DNA of 64,000 bases from JAFGRU01 sp963665915 (GCA_963665915.2 CAXXSG010000013.1:434001-498000); one strand, 5' to 3'; shown: positions 34,083 through 41,995, counted from the stretch's first letter. Program-made: numbers and translations. The notes: generated from the letters alone by a model not told the origin.

Positions 34083-34224
34083 AAAGACTTCTCATTTTAA
34101 CGGAGTCATCAGATTTTCTTGCCATTCCCGGATGTGTGGAGTTGCATTGTCAGGAAAACTATTATTGTATGGTGAATGCCCCGGCTGGTATATGGGAAGC
34201 CAGGTGAAAAAGGAGAAGTCTGAC

Positions 34225-34563
34225 GTGGAACAGATCGAATGGAATGATTTTGAAAAAGTGGAGCTCAGGGTCGGCAGGGTCACGCAGGCTGAATTATTCG
34301 CCGAAGCAAGAAAACCTGCATACCTTCTGCATGTCGATTTCGGTCGTGAGATCGGGATAAAAAAATCAAGTGCCAGGATAACGGCATTGTATCAGGCCGA
34401 CGAACTGGTGGGAAAGCTTGTTGTGGCTGTTGTGAATTTTCCCAAAAAGCAGATCGGCCCTTTGATGTCGGAATGTCTTGTGACCGGTTTCCATAATGAA
34501 GACGGTGATGTCGCTCTGTGTGTTCCTGACAAGGCCGTACCTCTCGGAGCCAGGTTGCTGTGA
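34225..34563 (+). CDS. csaA: CsaA-type tRNA-binding domain protein
   Basis: The frame is open from 34132, but GTG 34225, preceded by AAGGAGAA at 7-nt spacing, gives a 112-residue protein matching the 110-residue CsaA family from its first residue. It is one EMAP/tRNA-binding OB fold: FEKVELRVGRVTQAE, then FGREIGIKKSSARIT, then FPKKQIGPLMSECLVTGF. CsaA is described as an export-related chaperone with a tRNA-binding-like fold. A terminator follows 33 bp after the stop. Confidence 0.92.
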   Translation: MEQIEWNDFEKVELRVGRVTQAELFAEARKPAYLLHVDFGREIGIKKSSARITALYQADELVGKLVVAVVNFPKKQIGPLMSECLVTGFHNEDGDVALCVPDKAVPLGARLL

Positions 34564-34593
34564 AATTAATGGTGTGCTTTTAATTTATCCACA

Positions 34594-34630
34594 GGAAAAA
34601 CCGCCCGGAAAAGGACGGTTTTTTTATTTT
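34594..34630 (+). terminator. Intrinsic terminator after csaA
   Basis: Stem AAAAACCG / CGGTTTTT with a partly paired inner part and a run of T residues (TTTTTTTATTTTTTTT). Confidence 0.85.
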
Positions 34631-34646
34631 TTTTGGTACTGTTCGA

Positions 34647-35117
34647 TCAAAAACCCACTTTGATGCCAACGGAAATATGCTGATTTTCCTGATCCGGGCT
34701 CAGGTTCCCTATCCCGCCTTCCAGAAGTTCGGAAGTTGAGCCGGTGTTCCATTTATACCCGAGCGTGAGGCCTGTATTTTTTTTGAGGCTATAGTCCATT
34801 CCAACGCCGACTTTATATTCAAGATCCTCCAGGGCTTTTTCGGAAAACTGATCAGCCAGGTTTGCCTGATCCTTATCCCCCTGCCCTAGTTCACCAATTC
34901 CAGCTCCGATATAGGGCGTTAGCGAGGATTGGTTTTTGAAAGTCAGGGCTGTCAGATTATCTTTGCTGCCGAGATTGAATCTTGTACTGTTCCCAATGTC
35001 AAAAAAATCAAAATCTGTTGCTCCGGACAGGCTTGGAAAGTTGAGAAACCCGATCAATACCAAGCAGGGAATGGTGAGAGACACGCATATTCTATTGCAG
35101 AAAATCAGCTTGAACAT
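34647..35117 (-). CDS. Small outer-membrane beta-barrel protein
   Basis: The frame opens at 35141; ATG 35117 begins a recognisable signal peptide (MFKLIFCNRICVSLTIPCLVLIGFL..., cleavage near SGA-TD), giving 156 residues. The mature part alternates hydrophobic and polar residues in strand-sized blocks (LTPYIGAGIGEL, LEYKVGVGMDYSL, TGLTLGYKW, QHISVGIKVGF) and ends in Phe, the outer-membrane barrel signature. It resembles eight-strand OmpA/OmpW-size barrels; no ligand is known. Convergent with csaA. Confidence 0.72.
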   Translation of the reverse strand: MFKLIFCNRICVSLTIPCLVLIGFLNFPSLSGATDFDFFDIGNSTRFNLGSKDNLTALTFKNQSSLTPYIGAGIGELGQGDKDQANLADQFSEKALEDLEYKVGVGMDYSLKKNTGLTLGYKWNTGSTSELLEGGIGNLSPDQENQHISVGIKVGF

Positions 35118-35225
35118 AATGGTTGAATTATAACTGCTCAAGTAATCTCGTTCAACTGAAAAAAAATTCTGAAAATGGGTAACCCATTAGGATACTTTAC
35201 TTTTTTTAAAACAGTCAGCGTTCAA

Positions 35226-35711
35226 TTAATATTGAACGCGGTTGGGATTGGAGGCGAAATTTTCCGCCAGGGTAAGGGCCTCGCTTTTCAGGACCTGCTC
35301 TTGGCGAATGGTGCGCTTTTCAGCCGGCAGGGCGAGTTGTTCGAAGATAAAGCGGTCGTCAAAGCCGATACGGGCGGCGTCTTGAACGCTGAAGCCGAAG
35401 TAAATTGCCCTGATTCTGGCCCAGTAGATGGCAGCAAGGCACATGGGGCAGGGTTCACCGGTGGTGAAAATCTCGCAGCCGCTCAGATCAAAGGTGCCGA
35501 GGCGTTCGCAGGCATCGCGAATGGCGCTGATTTCCCCATGAGCCGTGGGGTCGTTGGTTGCAATGACACGATTCCAGCCCTCGCCCACAATTTGGTCGTT
35601 TTTGACGATAACGGCGCCGAAAGGTCCCCCGTCGCTTGCTTCGACGCCCAGGCGGGCCAGTTCAATCGCACGCCGCATATGGGCAAGTTTCTTGTTGTCC
35701 TGGGATGTCAT
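35226..35711 (-). CDS. Nucleoside deaminase, guanine-deaminase-like
   Basis: A 161-residue zinc deaminase of the CDA superfamily. Zinc ligands and catalytic Glu are His58 and Glu60 in AHGE, and Cys88/Cys91 in EPCPMC. GPFGAVIVKN (29-38) and NDPTAHGEISAIR match the bacterial guanine deaminase (GuaD) pattern better than the tRNA adenosine deaminase TadA, and the C-terminus of about 50 residues after the zinc site fits GuaD. The likely reaction is guanine to xanthine, but other small purine or pyrimidine substrates are possible. GGAG lies before ATG 35711. Confidence 0.88.
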   Translation of the reverse strand: MTSQDNKKLAHMRRAIELARLGVEASDGGPFGAVIVKNDQIVGEGWNRVIATNDPTAHGEISAIRDACERLGTFDLSGCEIFTTGEPCPMCLAAIYWARIRAIYFGFSVQDAARIGFDDRFIFEQLALPAEKRTIRQEQVLKSEALTLAENFASNPNRVQY

Positions 35712-35792
35712 GGAAGTTTGCTCCTGATTCTTGTTGCCTGAGGAATTTTGTCCTGCCGGGAAGGGTTCTCAGGAAAAACGCTGTTGCCGGGA

Positions 35793-36485
35793 TTAAAGTA
35801 TTTCCGGCTCCCAGAGTATCAGCTGGTTTTTATAGTCTATCCTGTAATTATGCTTCATCAGGAAATCCATGCCGAGAAGACCGTCGTGACGGGGCGATGG
35901 GTTGTAGTTATGAATAATCGCGGCAGTCATGTCCTTTTCCGTAAAAGGGCCGACTTTTATGTGTCGGAACTTGACTTTTTCTACAGTGAAAGTATATCCG
36001 CCGACGCCTTGCCCATACCCCAATTCGGCCTCTTTGATTTCCAGTTCTGAAACCGCATCTTTGTGGAAAACCGTCATCGAAGCCCCGGTATCCAGGACCA
36101 GGTTCAATGTCATCTTTTTCCAGCCATGCTTAATTTCGACAGGTACATAGACGGCTTTTCCCTCAATCTCGACCCGGGTACGAAGGGATTGCAGATATTT
36201 TTTCCGGTTTACTTGCTCTTCTCTTTTTCTTTCCTTTTCCTTTTCTCTTATCAGGTTCCGGCGGCGTTGTTCGAGAACGGTTTTACGTTCAAGCGGCGTG
36301 AGGTGATCAAGTTCTTCCTTGTAGGTGGTTTTGTTTACCCGGTATTGATGTGGAATTTTGGATTCATCGTCGACAAAAAACAGCCGTCCGTTCTCATCCC
36401 TGTATTTGAAAAATTTTGCGGGCGAATCCGGCGCCATTAGCAAAGGGAGCGCAACGAGGCAGATTATGAGGACCTTCTTTAGCAT
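35793..36485 (-). CDS. Exported retropepsin-like aspartic protease with DUF4124-like N-terminus
   Basis: A 230-residue protein with a signal peptide (residues 1-23). Residues 24-50 (KFFKYRDENGRLFFVDDESKIP) look like a DUF4124 module. A basic, probably coiled-coil stretch follows (60-100, many Arg/Lys/Glu). Residues 105-230 are a retropepsin-type domain with the active-site LVLDTGAS (Asp132) and the downstream DGLLGMDFL hydrophobic-hydrophobic-Gly motif; retropepsins work as dimers of such single domains. Probably periplasmic. AGGAGAAGG before ATG 36485 is strong. Single gene. Confidence 0.85.
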   Translation of the reverse strand: MLKKVLIICLVALPLLMAPDSPAKFFKYRDENGRLFFVDDESKIPHQYRVNKTTYKEELDHLTPLERKTVLEQRRRNLIREKEKERKREEQVNRKKYLQSLRTRVEIEGKAVYVPVEIKHGWKKMTLNLVLDTGASMTVFHKDAVSELEIKEAELGYGQGVGGYTFTVEKVKFRHIKVGPFTEKDMTAAIIHNYNPSPRHDGLLGMDFLMKHNYRIDYKNQLILWEPEIL

Positions 36486-36546
36486 GACATCCTTCTCCTG
36501 ATTGGGGTGTGCCCCGGATGTTCTGCAACAAAAAAGCCATATACAT

Positions 36547-36585
36547 AAAAAATCAGGTCGAATTGCGATAAGACCTGACTTTTTA
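36547..36585 (-). terminator. Terminator downstream of the PaaI-PAS pair
   Basis: Stem AAAAA-TCAGGTC / GACCTGA-CTTTTT with a 12-nt loop; T-rich on both strands. It sits 160 bp after the PAS gene and before the retropepsin gene, all on the minus strand. Confidence 0.65.
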
Positions 36586-36744
36586 TACCGGCATGGTTCT
36601 GTCCGTCTGCAACCATTTCCCGGTTATGTTTGCCCGCAAAAAGTATGTGCATGGGAAGAATCGAGGGAAGAAGAAAAGATTTTCCCGGTGTCTGGTTTGT
36701 GTCCTTGGGGAGGGATAAGGCTTCAGGAGACGTATAATTTATTC

Positions 36745-37077
36745 TCAAGACTTAATACCAGGCGGTTCATACCTTTCGTAATAGCCCAGAAGCTTTCCCG
36801 AACTGTCACGCACCGCGCGCATGAAAATCCTGAATCGTTCATTGTCGGTGATGAGCTGTTCTTCGAGACCCTCCTGCATTTTGACAAAAATTTCGCGAAT
36901 GATCTGGCAGGAATGGTCATTGTGACAGGCAAATATAGACTCACCCAGATGAGAAGCCCCTTTTTTGAATGTGTTGATGGCTGCTTTATTCATGTAGCGG
37001 ATGACATGGTCGGTGTCCACAAACACAAAAGGGTCTTTCAGGCTGTTGAGAAAGTTTTCCAGAAGTTCTTTCTTCAT
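36745..37077 (-). CDS. Stand-alone PAS domain protein
   Basis: A 110-residue single PAS domain: FVFVDTDHVIRYMNKAA is the start of the fold, and RIFMRAVRDSSGKLLGYYERYEP the last strands. ACHNDHS in the middle aligns with the CHPPxS segment of PAS domains found with DUF438 proteins. No output domain is attached. Its start overlaps the preceding thioesterase gene as ATGA, so the two are made together; a sensory or ligand-binding role next to the thioesterase is inferred. Confidence 0.82.
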   Translation of the reverse strand: MKKELLENFLNSLKDPFVFVDTDHVIRYMNKAAINTFKKGASHLGESIFACHNDHSCQIIREIFVKMQEGLEEQLITDNERFRIFMRAVRDSSGKLLGYYERYEPPGIKS

Positions 37078-37556
37078 GATTGCTCCCTTTCCCGAAACAT
37101 GTCTTCGGGCACCTCAACGGCCACCAGCTCTCCCCGGACACAGATTTTCCCCATGGCGAAAAGTTCGGCGCTGACCACCACTTTGCGTCCTTTGATCTCC
37201 TTGACTTTTCCGCGGATTTCGAGGGGGACGCCCATCGGTGTGGGGCGGAGATAATCGACATGCAGGGAGGCGGTCACAAAACGCACGGGCGGGTTGCTGC
37301 CTATTTCACGGCCTTGCGCGCGATAGGCCGCAATAGCTGCCGTGCCGGTGCAATGGCAATCAATCAGGGAGGCCAGCAGGCCTCCATAAACAAAGCCTGG
37401 AATCGCCGTATGCTCGGGTCTCGGGTCAAAAACCGAGCAGGTTTCTTCTCCTTCCTGGAAAGTCCGGATTCGCAAGCCTTTTTCATTGAGGCGGCCGCAG
37501 CCGTAGCAGTGACTCAAATCATCCGGGTAAAAATCCTGAATGGCTTTTTTGCTCAT
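37074..37556 (-). CDS. PaaI-family hotdog thioesterase
   Basis: A 160-residue hotdog-fold protein. HCYGCGRLNEKGLRIR near the N-terminus and HTAIPGFVYGGLLASLIDCH (with Gly-Gly helix start and Asp at about 67) match the PaaI/acyl-CoA thioesterase family, and VRFVTASLHVDYLRPTPMG is the central strand motif. It would hydrolyse an acyl-CoA; the substrate is unknown. GGAGG lies before ATG 37556. It is divergent from the TRAP transporter. Confidence 0.88.
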   Translation of the reverse strand: MSKKAIQDFYPDDLSHCYGCGRLNEKGLRIRTFQEGEETCSVFDPRPEHTAIPGFVYGGLLASLIDCHCTGTAAIAAYRAQGREIGSNPPVRFVTASLHVDYLRPTPMGVPLEIRGKVKEIKGRKVVVSAELFAMGKICVRGELVAVEVPEDMFREREQS

Positions 37557-37785
37557 TTGCTAAAAACCTCCGATAGTAAAATTTCTCATGCGGTTAAATG
37601 TAGAACAATCGTTTTATTCTGTATAACGCAAAAACCACAGCTTTTTAAGGCAATTTTTTTTCTTCGAGGATTATTCTTAAGCTTTATCGCAATTAATTGT
37701 TTGAAAAAAAACAATGTTTTTAATATAAATAGGTTTAGGATATTGAAAACAAAAACCTTTAACCTCAGTCGAGAGGGATTTTGTC

Positions 37786-38835
37786 ATGAAATTACGTTCG
37801 ATGGTCTGGATTATTGCTGTTCTGATCTTTTCACTTGTCTCTGCAGGCAATGTTTTGGGAGCCGAGAAAAAAGATCCCCTTGCCGCCTGGAAACCGAGCT
37901 TTGATCCCAGCGGGGCGCAGTACACCTATCTCGTTTCCAACGTTTCCCATCCGGTTATCGAAGGGGTGGCCGCCGGCTATCGTATTCGGGACGCTGTCTG
38001 GGAAAAATCGGGCGGACGCCTTTATGTGGATTACCGTCCTCTGTCACAGTTGGGCGGGGAAAAGGATGTCATTCGCAAGCTCAAATTGGGGGCTATCCAG
38101 GGCATGCTCTGCTCCTCGGTGGTTGCGGCCAATGTAGGCAACAAACTGGGTATTGTCAATCTCCCTTTCGTAGTCGATACCTTTGACAAACTGGATAAAC
38201 TGCGCAACACCCCGGAACTCTTTGATCCCTTTAAAAATTGCGCCCTGTCGGAAGGAATCATGGTGGTTGACGTCACCGGTTACGGTACCTATGGCTGGGC
38301 TACCACCACTCCGGTCTCCAACCTCGTGGAAGCCGGAAAAGTCAATTTCCGTATTGCCCAGGCTCCCGTCAACAAGGATACCTATAAGGCGTGGGGTTTG
38401 AAATTCACCGTTATGCCGTGGCCCGATGTGCCCCAGGCTCTGCAGACCGGGGTTATCACCGGCCTCGACCATACACCGATCGTCTGCAACATCACGAAAA
38501 AATTTGAAGTCGCCAAATATTTTACCGAGGTCGATTACGCTCAGGGTCTTTTCATCCATCTGATGAATAAAAAATGGTATGATAAGCTTCCCGCGGACCT
38601 GCAGAAAGTTCTGGTTGATGTTATTGCGGAAGAAAGCGCCAAAACCCGTGAGCTGACCAAAGCGCAGCAGGTTGCCCAGATAGATGCCGCCAAGGCCAAA
38701 GGCATTCAGTTCTTCAAGCTTTCCGCGGAAGACAAAAAAGCTCTAGTTCAAAAAAGTCAGCCGGTTATCGATTCCTGGCGGGAAAAAATCGGCCCGGAAT
38801 ACCTTGACAAGGTCAGGACCACTTTGGGAGAATAG
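37786..38835 (+). CDS. TRAP transporter solute-binding protein (DctP type)
   Basis: A 349-residue periplasmic binding protein with signal peptide (cleavage near LGAE, residue 27). The DctP family blocks are visible: a hydrophobic first strand, GGEKDVIRKLKLGAIQGM (helix 3), VNLPFVVDTFDKL and KVNFRIAQAPVNKDTYKAWG, which in family members places the Arg (here in FRIAQAP) that binds a carboxylate ligand. It probably delivers an organic acid. A perfect terminator hairpin separates it from dctQ. Confidence 0.93.
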   Translation: MKLRSMVWIIAVLIFSLVSAGNVLGAEKKDPLAAWKPSFDPSGAQYTYLVSNVSHPVIEGVAAGYRIRDAVWEKSGGRLYVDYRPLSQLGGEKDVIRKLKLGAIQGMLCSSVVAANVGNKLGIVNLPFVVDTFDKLDKLRNTPELFDPFKNCALSEGIMVVDVTGYGTYGWATTTPVSNLVEAGKVNFRIAQAPVNKDTYKAWGLKFTVMPWPDVPQALQTGVITGLDHTPIVCNITKKFEVAKYFTEVDYAQGLFIHLMNKKWYDKLPADLQKVLVDVIAEESAKTRELTKAQQVAQIDAAKAKGIQFFKLSAEDKKALVQKSQPVIDSWREKIGPEYLDKVRTTLGE

Positions 38836-38861
38836 CCAGCTTCTTCCAGTCTGTTTATGAT

Positions 38862-38894
38862 AAAAAGCCGGGAGATTGCTTCCCGGCTTTTTTA
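38862..38894 (+). terminator. Intercistronic terminator between dctP and dctQ
   Basis: Perfect 12 bp stem AAAAAGCCGGGA / TCCCGGCTTTTT with a 7-nt loop and T tail. It would let the binding protein be made in excess over the membrane subunits. Confidence 0.85.
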
Positions 38895-38907
38895 TTGAGG
38901 GTTCAGC

Positions 38908-39411
38908 ATGCACCAAAAATATTTTCAGAAGATTGATAAAATTCTGTCGGCTGTCGAGGACTGGTCTTTATTCCTGACCGTCAGTCTGGCTCTGGTTGTG
39001 GCCATGGCCAATATCATCATGCGTAAATTCACACCGTTCAGTCTTTACTGGTCGGATGAAGTCGTGCGGAAAGTTGTTTTCTTTTCCACCTTCGTCGGCT
39101 GCAGCGCCGCCATTAAAAGCCGGGGGCTGATTCGCATTGATGCTCTCCCCCAGATTTTCCCCGGGCTGGATAAGCTGCTTAACTATGTGCATCATCTTGG
39201 AGTGGTGGTTTTTTCGATCATGATGATGAAGATCGGCTACGCAATGACGGTCGAGGTTTTTCATGACGAATATGCACGCACGGCCACCCTGCAGATTCAG
39301 GAGGGCTATTTTTATGCGGTTCTTCCTATTGTCGGGGCCATGATGCTGATCCGGACCCTGATGCTCATGGTTGATGACTGGAAAACCACCGGCAAAAAAC
39401 CGAAAGATTGA
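38908..39411 (+). CDS. TRAP transporter small membrane subunit (DctQ type)
   Basis: A 167-residue protein with four hydrophobic helices. The DctQ signature is seen in NIIMRKFTPFSLYWSDEVVRKVVFFSTFVGCSAA, here in the range 28-65 (the aromatic-WxDE segment). It forms the small integral membrane component linking the binding protein to the DctM permease. GAGGG precedes ATG 38908; dctM follows after 35 bp. Confidence 0.94.
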   Translation: MHQKYFQKIDKILSAVEDWSLFLTVSLALVVAMANIIMRKFTPFSLYWSDEVVRKVVFFSTFVGCSAAIKSRGLIRIDALPQIFPGLDKLLNYVHHLGVVVFSIMMMKIGYAMTVEVFHDEYARTATLQIQEGYFYAVLPIVGAMMLIRTLMLMVDDWKTTGKKPKD

Positions 39412-39446
39412 TAACCTGAGTTTGCTCAAGTGAGATAAATTCGACT

Positions 39447-40736
39447 GTGGATAATACCTATCTTGTTATATTAGCGATTTTGTTCGGGACTCTGGCGGCC
39501 ACGGTTCCGGTTTTCATGGCCCTCTTTTTTACCGGGCTGGTCGGGCTCGTCTGGGTGGCCGGAATCGACCCGCGGATCGTCATTGAAGTGCTCTATCGCA
39601 GTATGGACAAGTTTGCCCTGATCGTCGTCCTCTTTTTTGTCCTCTGCGGCAATATCATGACCACCGGCACTATCGTTGAAAAACTGGTTAAAACGGCTAA
39701 TGCGCTGGCCGGGTCTCTTCCCGGAGGGCTGGCCATCGCCGGGGTTATCGCCTGCGGACTTTTCGGTGCCATATCCGGCTCCACCGTTGCCACCGTGGTG
39801 GCCATTGGCGGGTTTATGATCCCTGCTCTGATCGAACATCATTATGACGAGAAGTTCAGTGTCGGCATCATGACGACGGCGCCGATTCTGGGGGTTGTTA
39901 TTCCACCCTCCATCTCCATGATCCTTTATGCCATGGTGACCAATGACTCCCTGGAAGCTCTTTTCCTGACCGGTTTTGTCCCCGGGGTCATGATTATTGT
40001 CGGACTTTCTCTTTATGCGTACTTCTTTTGTCGGAAAAAAACCTTCGATACGTATCAGCGACTCCCTTTGCGGGCTACGCTCAAAGTTCTGCGGGAGAGT
40101 ATCTGGGCGCTTTTTCTCCCTTTTCTTATTTTCGGAGGCATCTATTCCGGTGTTTTTACCGCCAATGAAGCTGCGGTAGTCGCCTGTTTCTACGCCCTCT
40201 TTGTGGAGGTTTGCATCCACAAGGATATGAAGCTGAAGGACGTCAAAAAAGTCATCGTTTCCTCTTCGGTTACTTCCGCCACGTTGCTGGTGATCGTGGC
40301 CGGCGCTTCCGTATTTGGAGAGTATCTGACCTTTGAACAGATCCCAGGTAAAATTGCCGATGCGGTTGTGACCAATATCAGCAATCCCTGGGTTTTTCTC
40401 CTGGCCGTGAATATTCTTCTGCTCATTGTCGGCATGTTCATGGACATCATCTCCGCGACGCTCATTCTGACGCCGATTTTCCTGCCCCTGCTGTCCCAGT
40501 TTGGAATCGACACCCTTCATTTCGGCTTGATTATGACCATTAATCTCGGGATCGGCTATTGTACACCGCCTCTCGGGGTCAGCCTCTATATATCCAGTAC
40601 CGTTGTGGACCGGGACATATTGTTCGTCACCAAAGCGGTCCTTCCTTTTTTGGCCATTCAGTTTGTTATACTGTTAATATTGACTTATTGGGCAGATCTG
40701 GTCATGTTCCTGCCGCGCCTCGTTTACGGGCCTTAG
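39447..40736 (+). CDS. TRAP transporter large permease (DctM type)
   Basis: A 429-residue membrane protein with about twelve hydrophobic segments, typical of the Na+-coupled DctM permease. GLFGAISGSTVATVVAIGG (about 106-124) and APILGVVIPPSISMILYAM (about 145-163) are the family's two core loops, repeated later by FMDIISATLILTPIFLPL. The start is GTG 39447. The TAG stop abuts a repeat-A copy. Substrate probably an organic acid, from the DctP partner. Confidence 0.95.
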   Translation: MDNTYLVILAILFGTLAATVPVFMALFFTGLVGLVWVAGIDPRIVIEVLYRSMDKFALIVVLFFVLCGNIMTTGTIVEKLVKTANALAGSLPGGLAIAGVIACGLFGAISGSTVATVVAIGGFMIPALIEHHYDEKFSVGIMTTAPILGVVIPPSISMILYAMVTNDSLEALFLTGFVPGVMIIVGLSLYAYFFCRKKTFDTYQRLPLRATLKVLRESIWALFLPFLIFGGIYSGVFTANEAAVVACFYALFVEVCIHKDMKLKDVKKVIVSSSVTSATLLVIVAGASVFGEYLTFEQIPGKIADAVVTNISNPWVFLLAVNILLLIVGMFMDIISATLILTPIFLPLLSQFGIDTLHFGLIMTINLGIGYCTPPLGVSLYISSTVVDRDILFVTKAVLPFLAIQFVILLILTYWADLVMFLPRLVYGP

Positions 40737-40840
40737 GCTGGATTTTTCGTACTGCAAGCCTGCGACGCGTGTTATTATGCTTGGCGTCACCTAATGCGTA
40801 GCTAGCGGTTTGGCGACAAAGTCTCATGAATAAACAGGCT
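40737..40840. repeat. Repeat family A, partial copy 2
   Basis: A shortened, diverged copy directly after the dctM stop: GCTGGATTTTTCGTACTGC at the left, then CTTGGCGTCACCTAATGCG, and TTTGGCGACAAAGTCTCATGAATAAACAGGC at the right. The right half is clearest. Confidence 0.7.
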
Positions 40841-40853
40841 GGAAGGAGTCATT

Positions 40854-41294
40854 ATGGTTCGAATCAGGGATAGCAGAATTCTGGTGCCTGTTGATGGTTC
40901 AAACACTTCGATCAAGACCCTTGAAGCTATTGTTGAAAATAAAGAGGTCTTTCATTCCACCCTCACCGTTCTGCATGTCGTTGATGTTAACAAGCTGAGC
41001 TACCGGATGATTCCGGACTTTCAGAGGGAGATGATTGAGGAGGCGGCTCAAAAAGCGGGGAAGGCGATCCTTCACAATCAGGTGGAAATGTTCAGGGATG
41101 CAGGAGTGCGAATTGAGGAACGCCTTGAGACCGGCGCGCCCAGGGAAGTGATCTGCAAAATCGTCAACGAGGAAAAATTCGATCTGATTATCATCGGACG
41201 CCGGGGGGGGAAAGGTGTCATCCGGGATGTTCTCTTCGGTTCCACGGCCAACTATGTGCTTCATCATGTGGCTTGTCCGGTCCTTCTTTTTTAG
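40854..41294 (+). CDS. Universal stress protein, UspA family
   Basis: A 146-residue Usp domain. It opens RILVPVDGSNTSIKTLEAI and ends with the ATP-binding signature IIGRRGGKGVIRDVLFGSTANYVLHHVACPVLL, here only partly quoted as GRRGG and FGSTANYV. Usp proteins bind ATP and are induced in stress or growth arrest. It follows the TRAP operon by 117 bp and has its own GGAAGGAG ribosome-binding site. Small Usp genes are frequent beside TRAP transporters, so regulation of transport is possible. Its TAG stop forms the edge of repeat A copy 3. Confidence 0.92.
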   Translation: MVRIRDSRILVPVDGSNTSIKTLEAIVENKEVFHSTLTVLHVVDVNKLSYRMIPDFQREMIEEAAQKAGKAILHNQVEMFRDAGVRIEERLETGAPREVICKIVNEEKFDLIIIGRRGGKGVIRDVLFGSTANYVLHHVACPVLLF

Positions 41295-41472
41295 CCCGGA
41301 TTATTCATGAAAGCTGCTGCTGCAACCGTCAATTGCACACCATTTCAAGCCGTGCTCGCTCCTTGCTCTTCGACGTACTGCTTGTGCACCTGCAGAGCGC
41401 GTCACTGTGCTTGGCTCGATCTGGCGCACGCTTGCTGGTTTCGCGACAAAGTCTCATGAATAAACCCGGCTA
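41293..41472. repeat. Repeat family A, copy 3 (fullest copy)
   Basis: Runs from AGCCCGGATTATTCATGAAAG to CTCATGAATAAACCCGGCTA. The outer 16-18 bp are inverted copies (CCCGG-ATTATTCATGA against TCATGAATAAA-CCCGG). The interior carries all shared blocks: GCAACCGTCAATTGCAC, CAAGCCGTGCTCGCTCCTTGC, GCGCGTCACTGTGCTTGGCTC and TTTCGCGACAAAG. The left end includes the uspA stop codon. Confidence 0.85.
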
Positions 41473-41575
41473 GGAATCTGTCGGACTTAGGGGCTTGTAA
41501 GGCGAAAATGGAAAATTGAGGACAGACTTTCGCAAATTTAGGATCGAATAGCAGGGCTGGTTTTCGAAAATGCTC
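41471..41575. repeat. Repeat family B, inverted half copy 1
   Basis: Starts TAGGAATCTGTCGGACTTAG, the left end of family B, then jumps to the reverse complement of the B right half (CGAAAATGGAAAATTGAGGACAG, through GATCGAATAGCAGGGCT), quoted here in short pieces. It directly abuts repeat A copy 3. Confidence 0.7.
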
Positions 41576-41623
41576 CTGGCCCGGGCTAAATGAGTGGAAG
41601 TCTTTTCAGGAAAGGAGAAGCAA

Positions 41624-41794
41624 ATGCCAATAGAAGATATTCTAATGGTTCTGGCTGTGCTTGCTGTTTACTACGTGCTCAGCAAATGGATCCTGCCGAT
41701 GTTCGGAGTCAAGACCTGAATCTCTAACAGTTGCAGTCTTCCCGTGGGGAAGAAAAAAGAAAAACAGTCGGATGAGGAAGAAAAAAAGGAATAA
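41624..41794 (+). CDS. Putative small membrane selenoprotein (UGA read as selenocysteine)
   Basis: A strong ribosome-binding site (GGAAAGGAGAAG) precedes ATG 41624. The frame encodes a short acidic start (MPIED), one hydrophobic helix (about residues 6-25) and WILPMFGVKT, then meets TGA at 41717-41719. Reading on in the same frame gives ISNSCSLPVG and a highly charged Lys/Glu tail to TAA 41792-41794, at the 5' arm of an intrinsic terminator; the full product would be 56 residues with Sec32 and Cys37 (U-x4-C). A hairpin TCTTCCC-GTG-GGGAAGA begins 17 nt after TGA, with its G-containing 3-nt loop at 24 nt, which fits the bacterial SECIS pattern. The alternative is a 31-residue peptide. Not a family I can name. 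Confidence 0.65.
41737..41753 (+). promoter_or_regulatory. Candidate bacterial SECIS hairpin
   Basis: Seven-base-pair stem TCTTCCC / GGGAAGA with loop GTG, 17 nt downstream of the in-frame TGA. Spacing and a G in the first loop positions agree with the rules for bacterial selenocysteine insertion elements. Confidence 0.55.
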
Positions 41795-41820
41795 GTGGAT
41801 AACCCACTTGTTCCTTTTTT
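41786..41820 (+). terminator. Intrinsic terminator after the putative selenoprotein gene
   Basis: Stem AAGGAATAAGTGG / CCACTTGTTCCTT (one wobble) with a short loop and eight T residues. The TAA stop of the read-through frame lies in its 5' arm. Confidence 0.88.
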
Positions 41821-41828
41821 TTGTATTT

Positions 41829-41995
41829 ACCCGAATTATTCATCAAGTCTTTTGCTGTAACCGTCAATTGCACGTCATCTCAAGTTTCCTTACTTTTGGA
41901 CGTACTGCCGGCTTTCGGAACGTGTTACTGTGCCTGGCTTAATCTGAAGCACTCTTGCTGATTTCGCGACAAAGCCTCATGAATGAAACGGGTTA
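41829..41995. repeat. Repeat family A, copy 4
   Basis: Runs from ACCCGAATTATTCAT to CTCATGAATGAAACGGGTTA; diverged in the middle (TTTCCTTACTTTTGGACG) but with the shared GTAACCGTCAATTGCACG and TTTCGCGACAAAGCCTC blocks. Its right end contains the stop codon of the cls gene (minus strand). Confidence 0.82.

Noticed and set aside
39471..40520. 349-codon minus-strand frame
   Set aside because: Antisense shadow of dctM, with a translation dominated by charged and His-rich residues typical of the complement of a membrane protein.
40857..40867. GGTTCGAATC, resembling a tRNA T-loop
   Set aside because: It is the start of the uspA coding sequence and no cloverleaf can be drawn around it.
41717..41719. 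TGA at 41717 as a simple stop of a 31-residue peptide
   Set aside because: Considered as the default reading. I prefer recoding because the frame stays coherent to a TAA in the terminator and a SECIS-like hairpin follows, but this default cannot be excluded.
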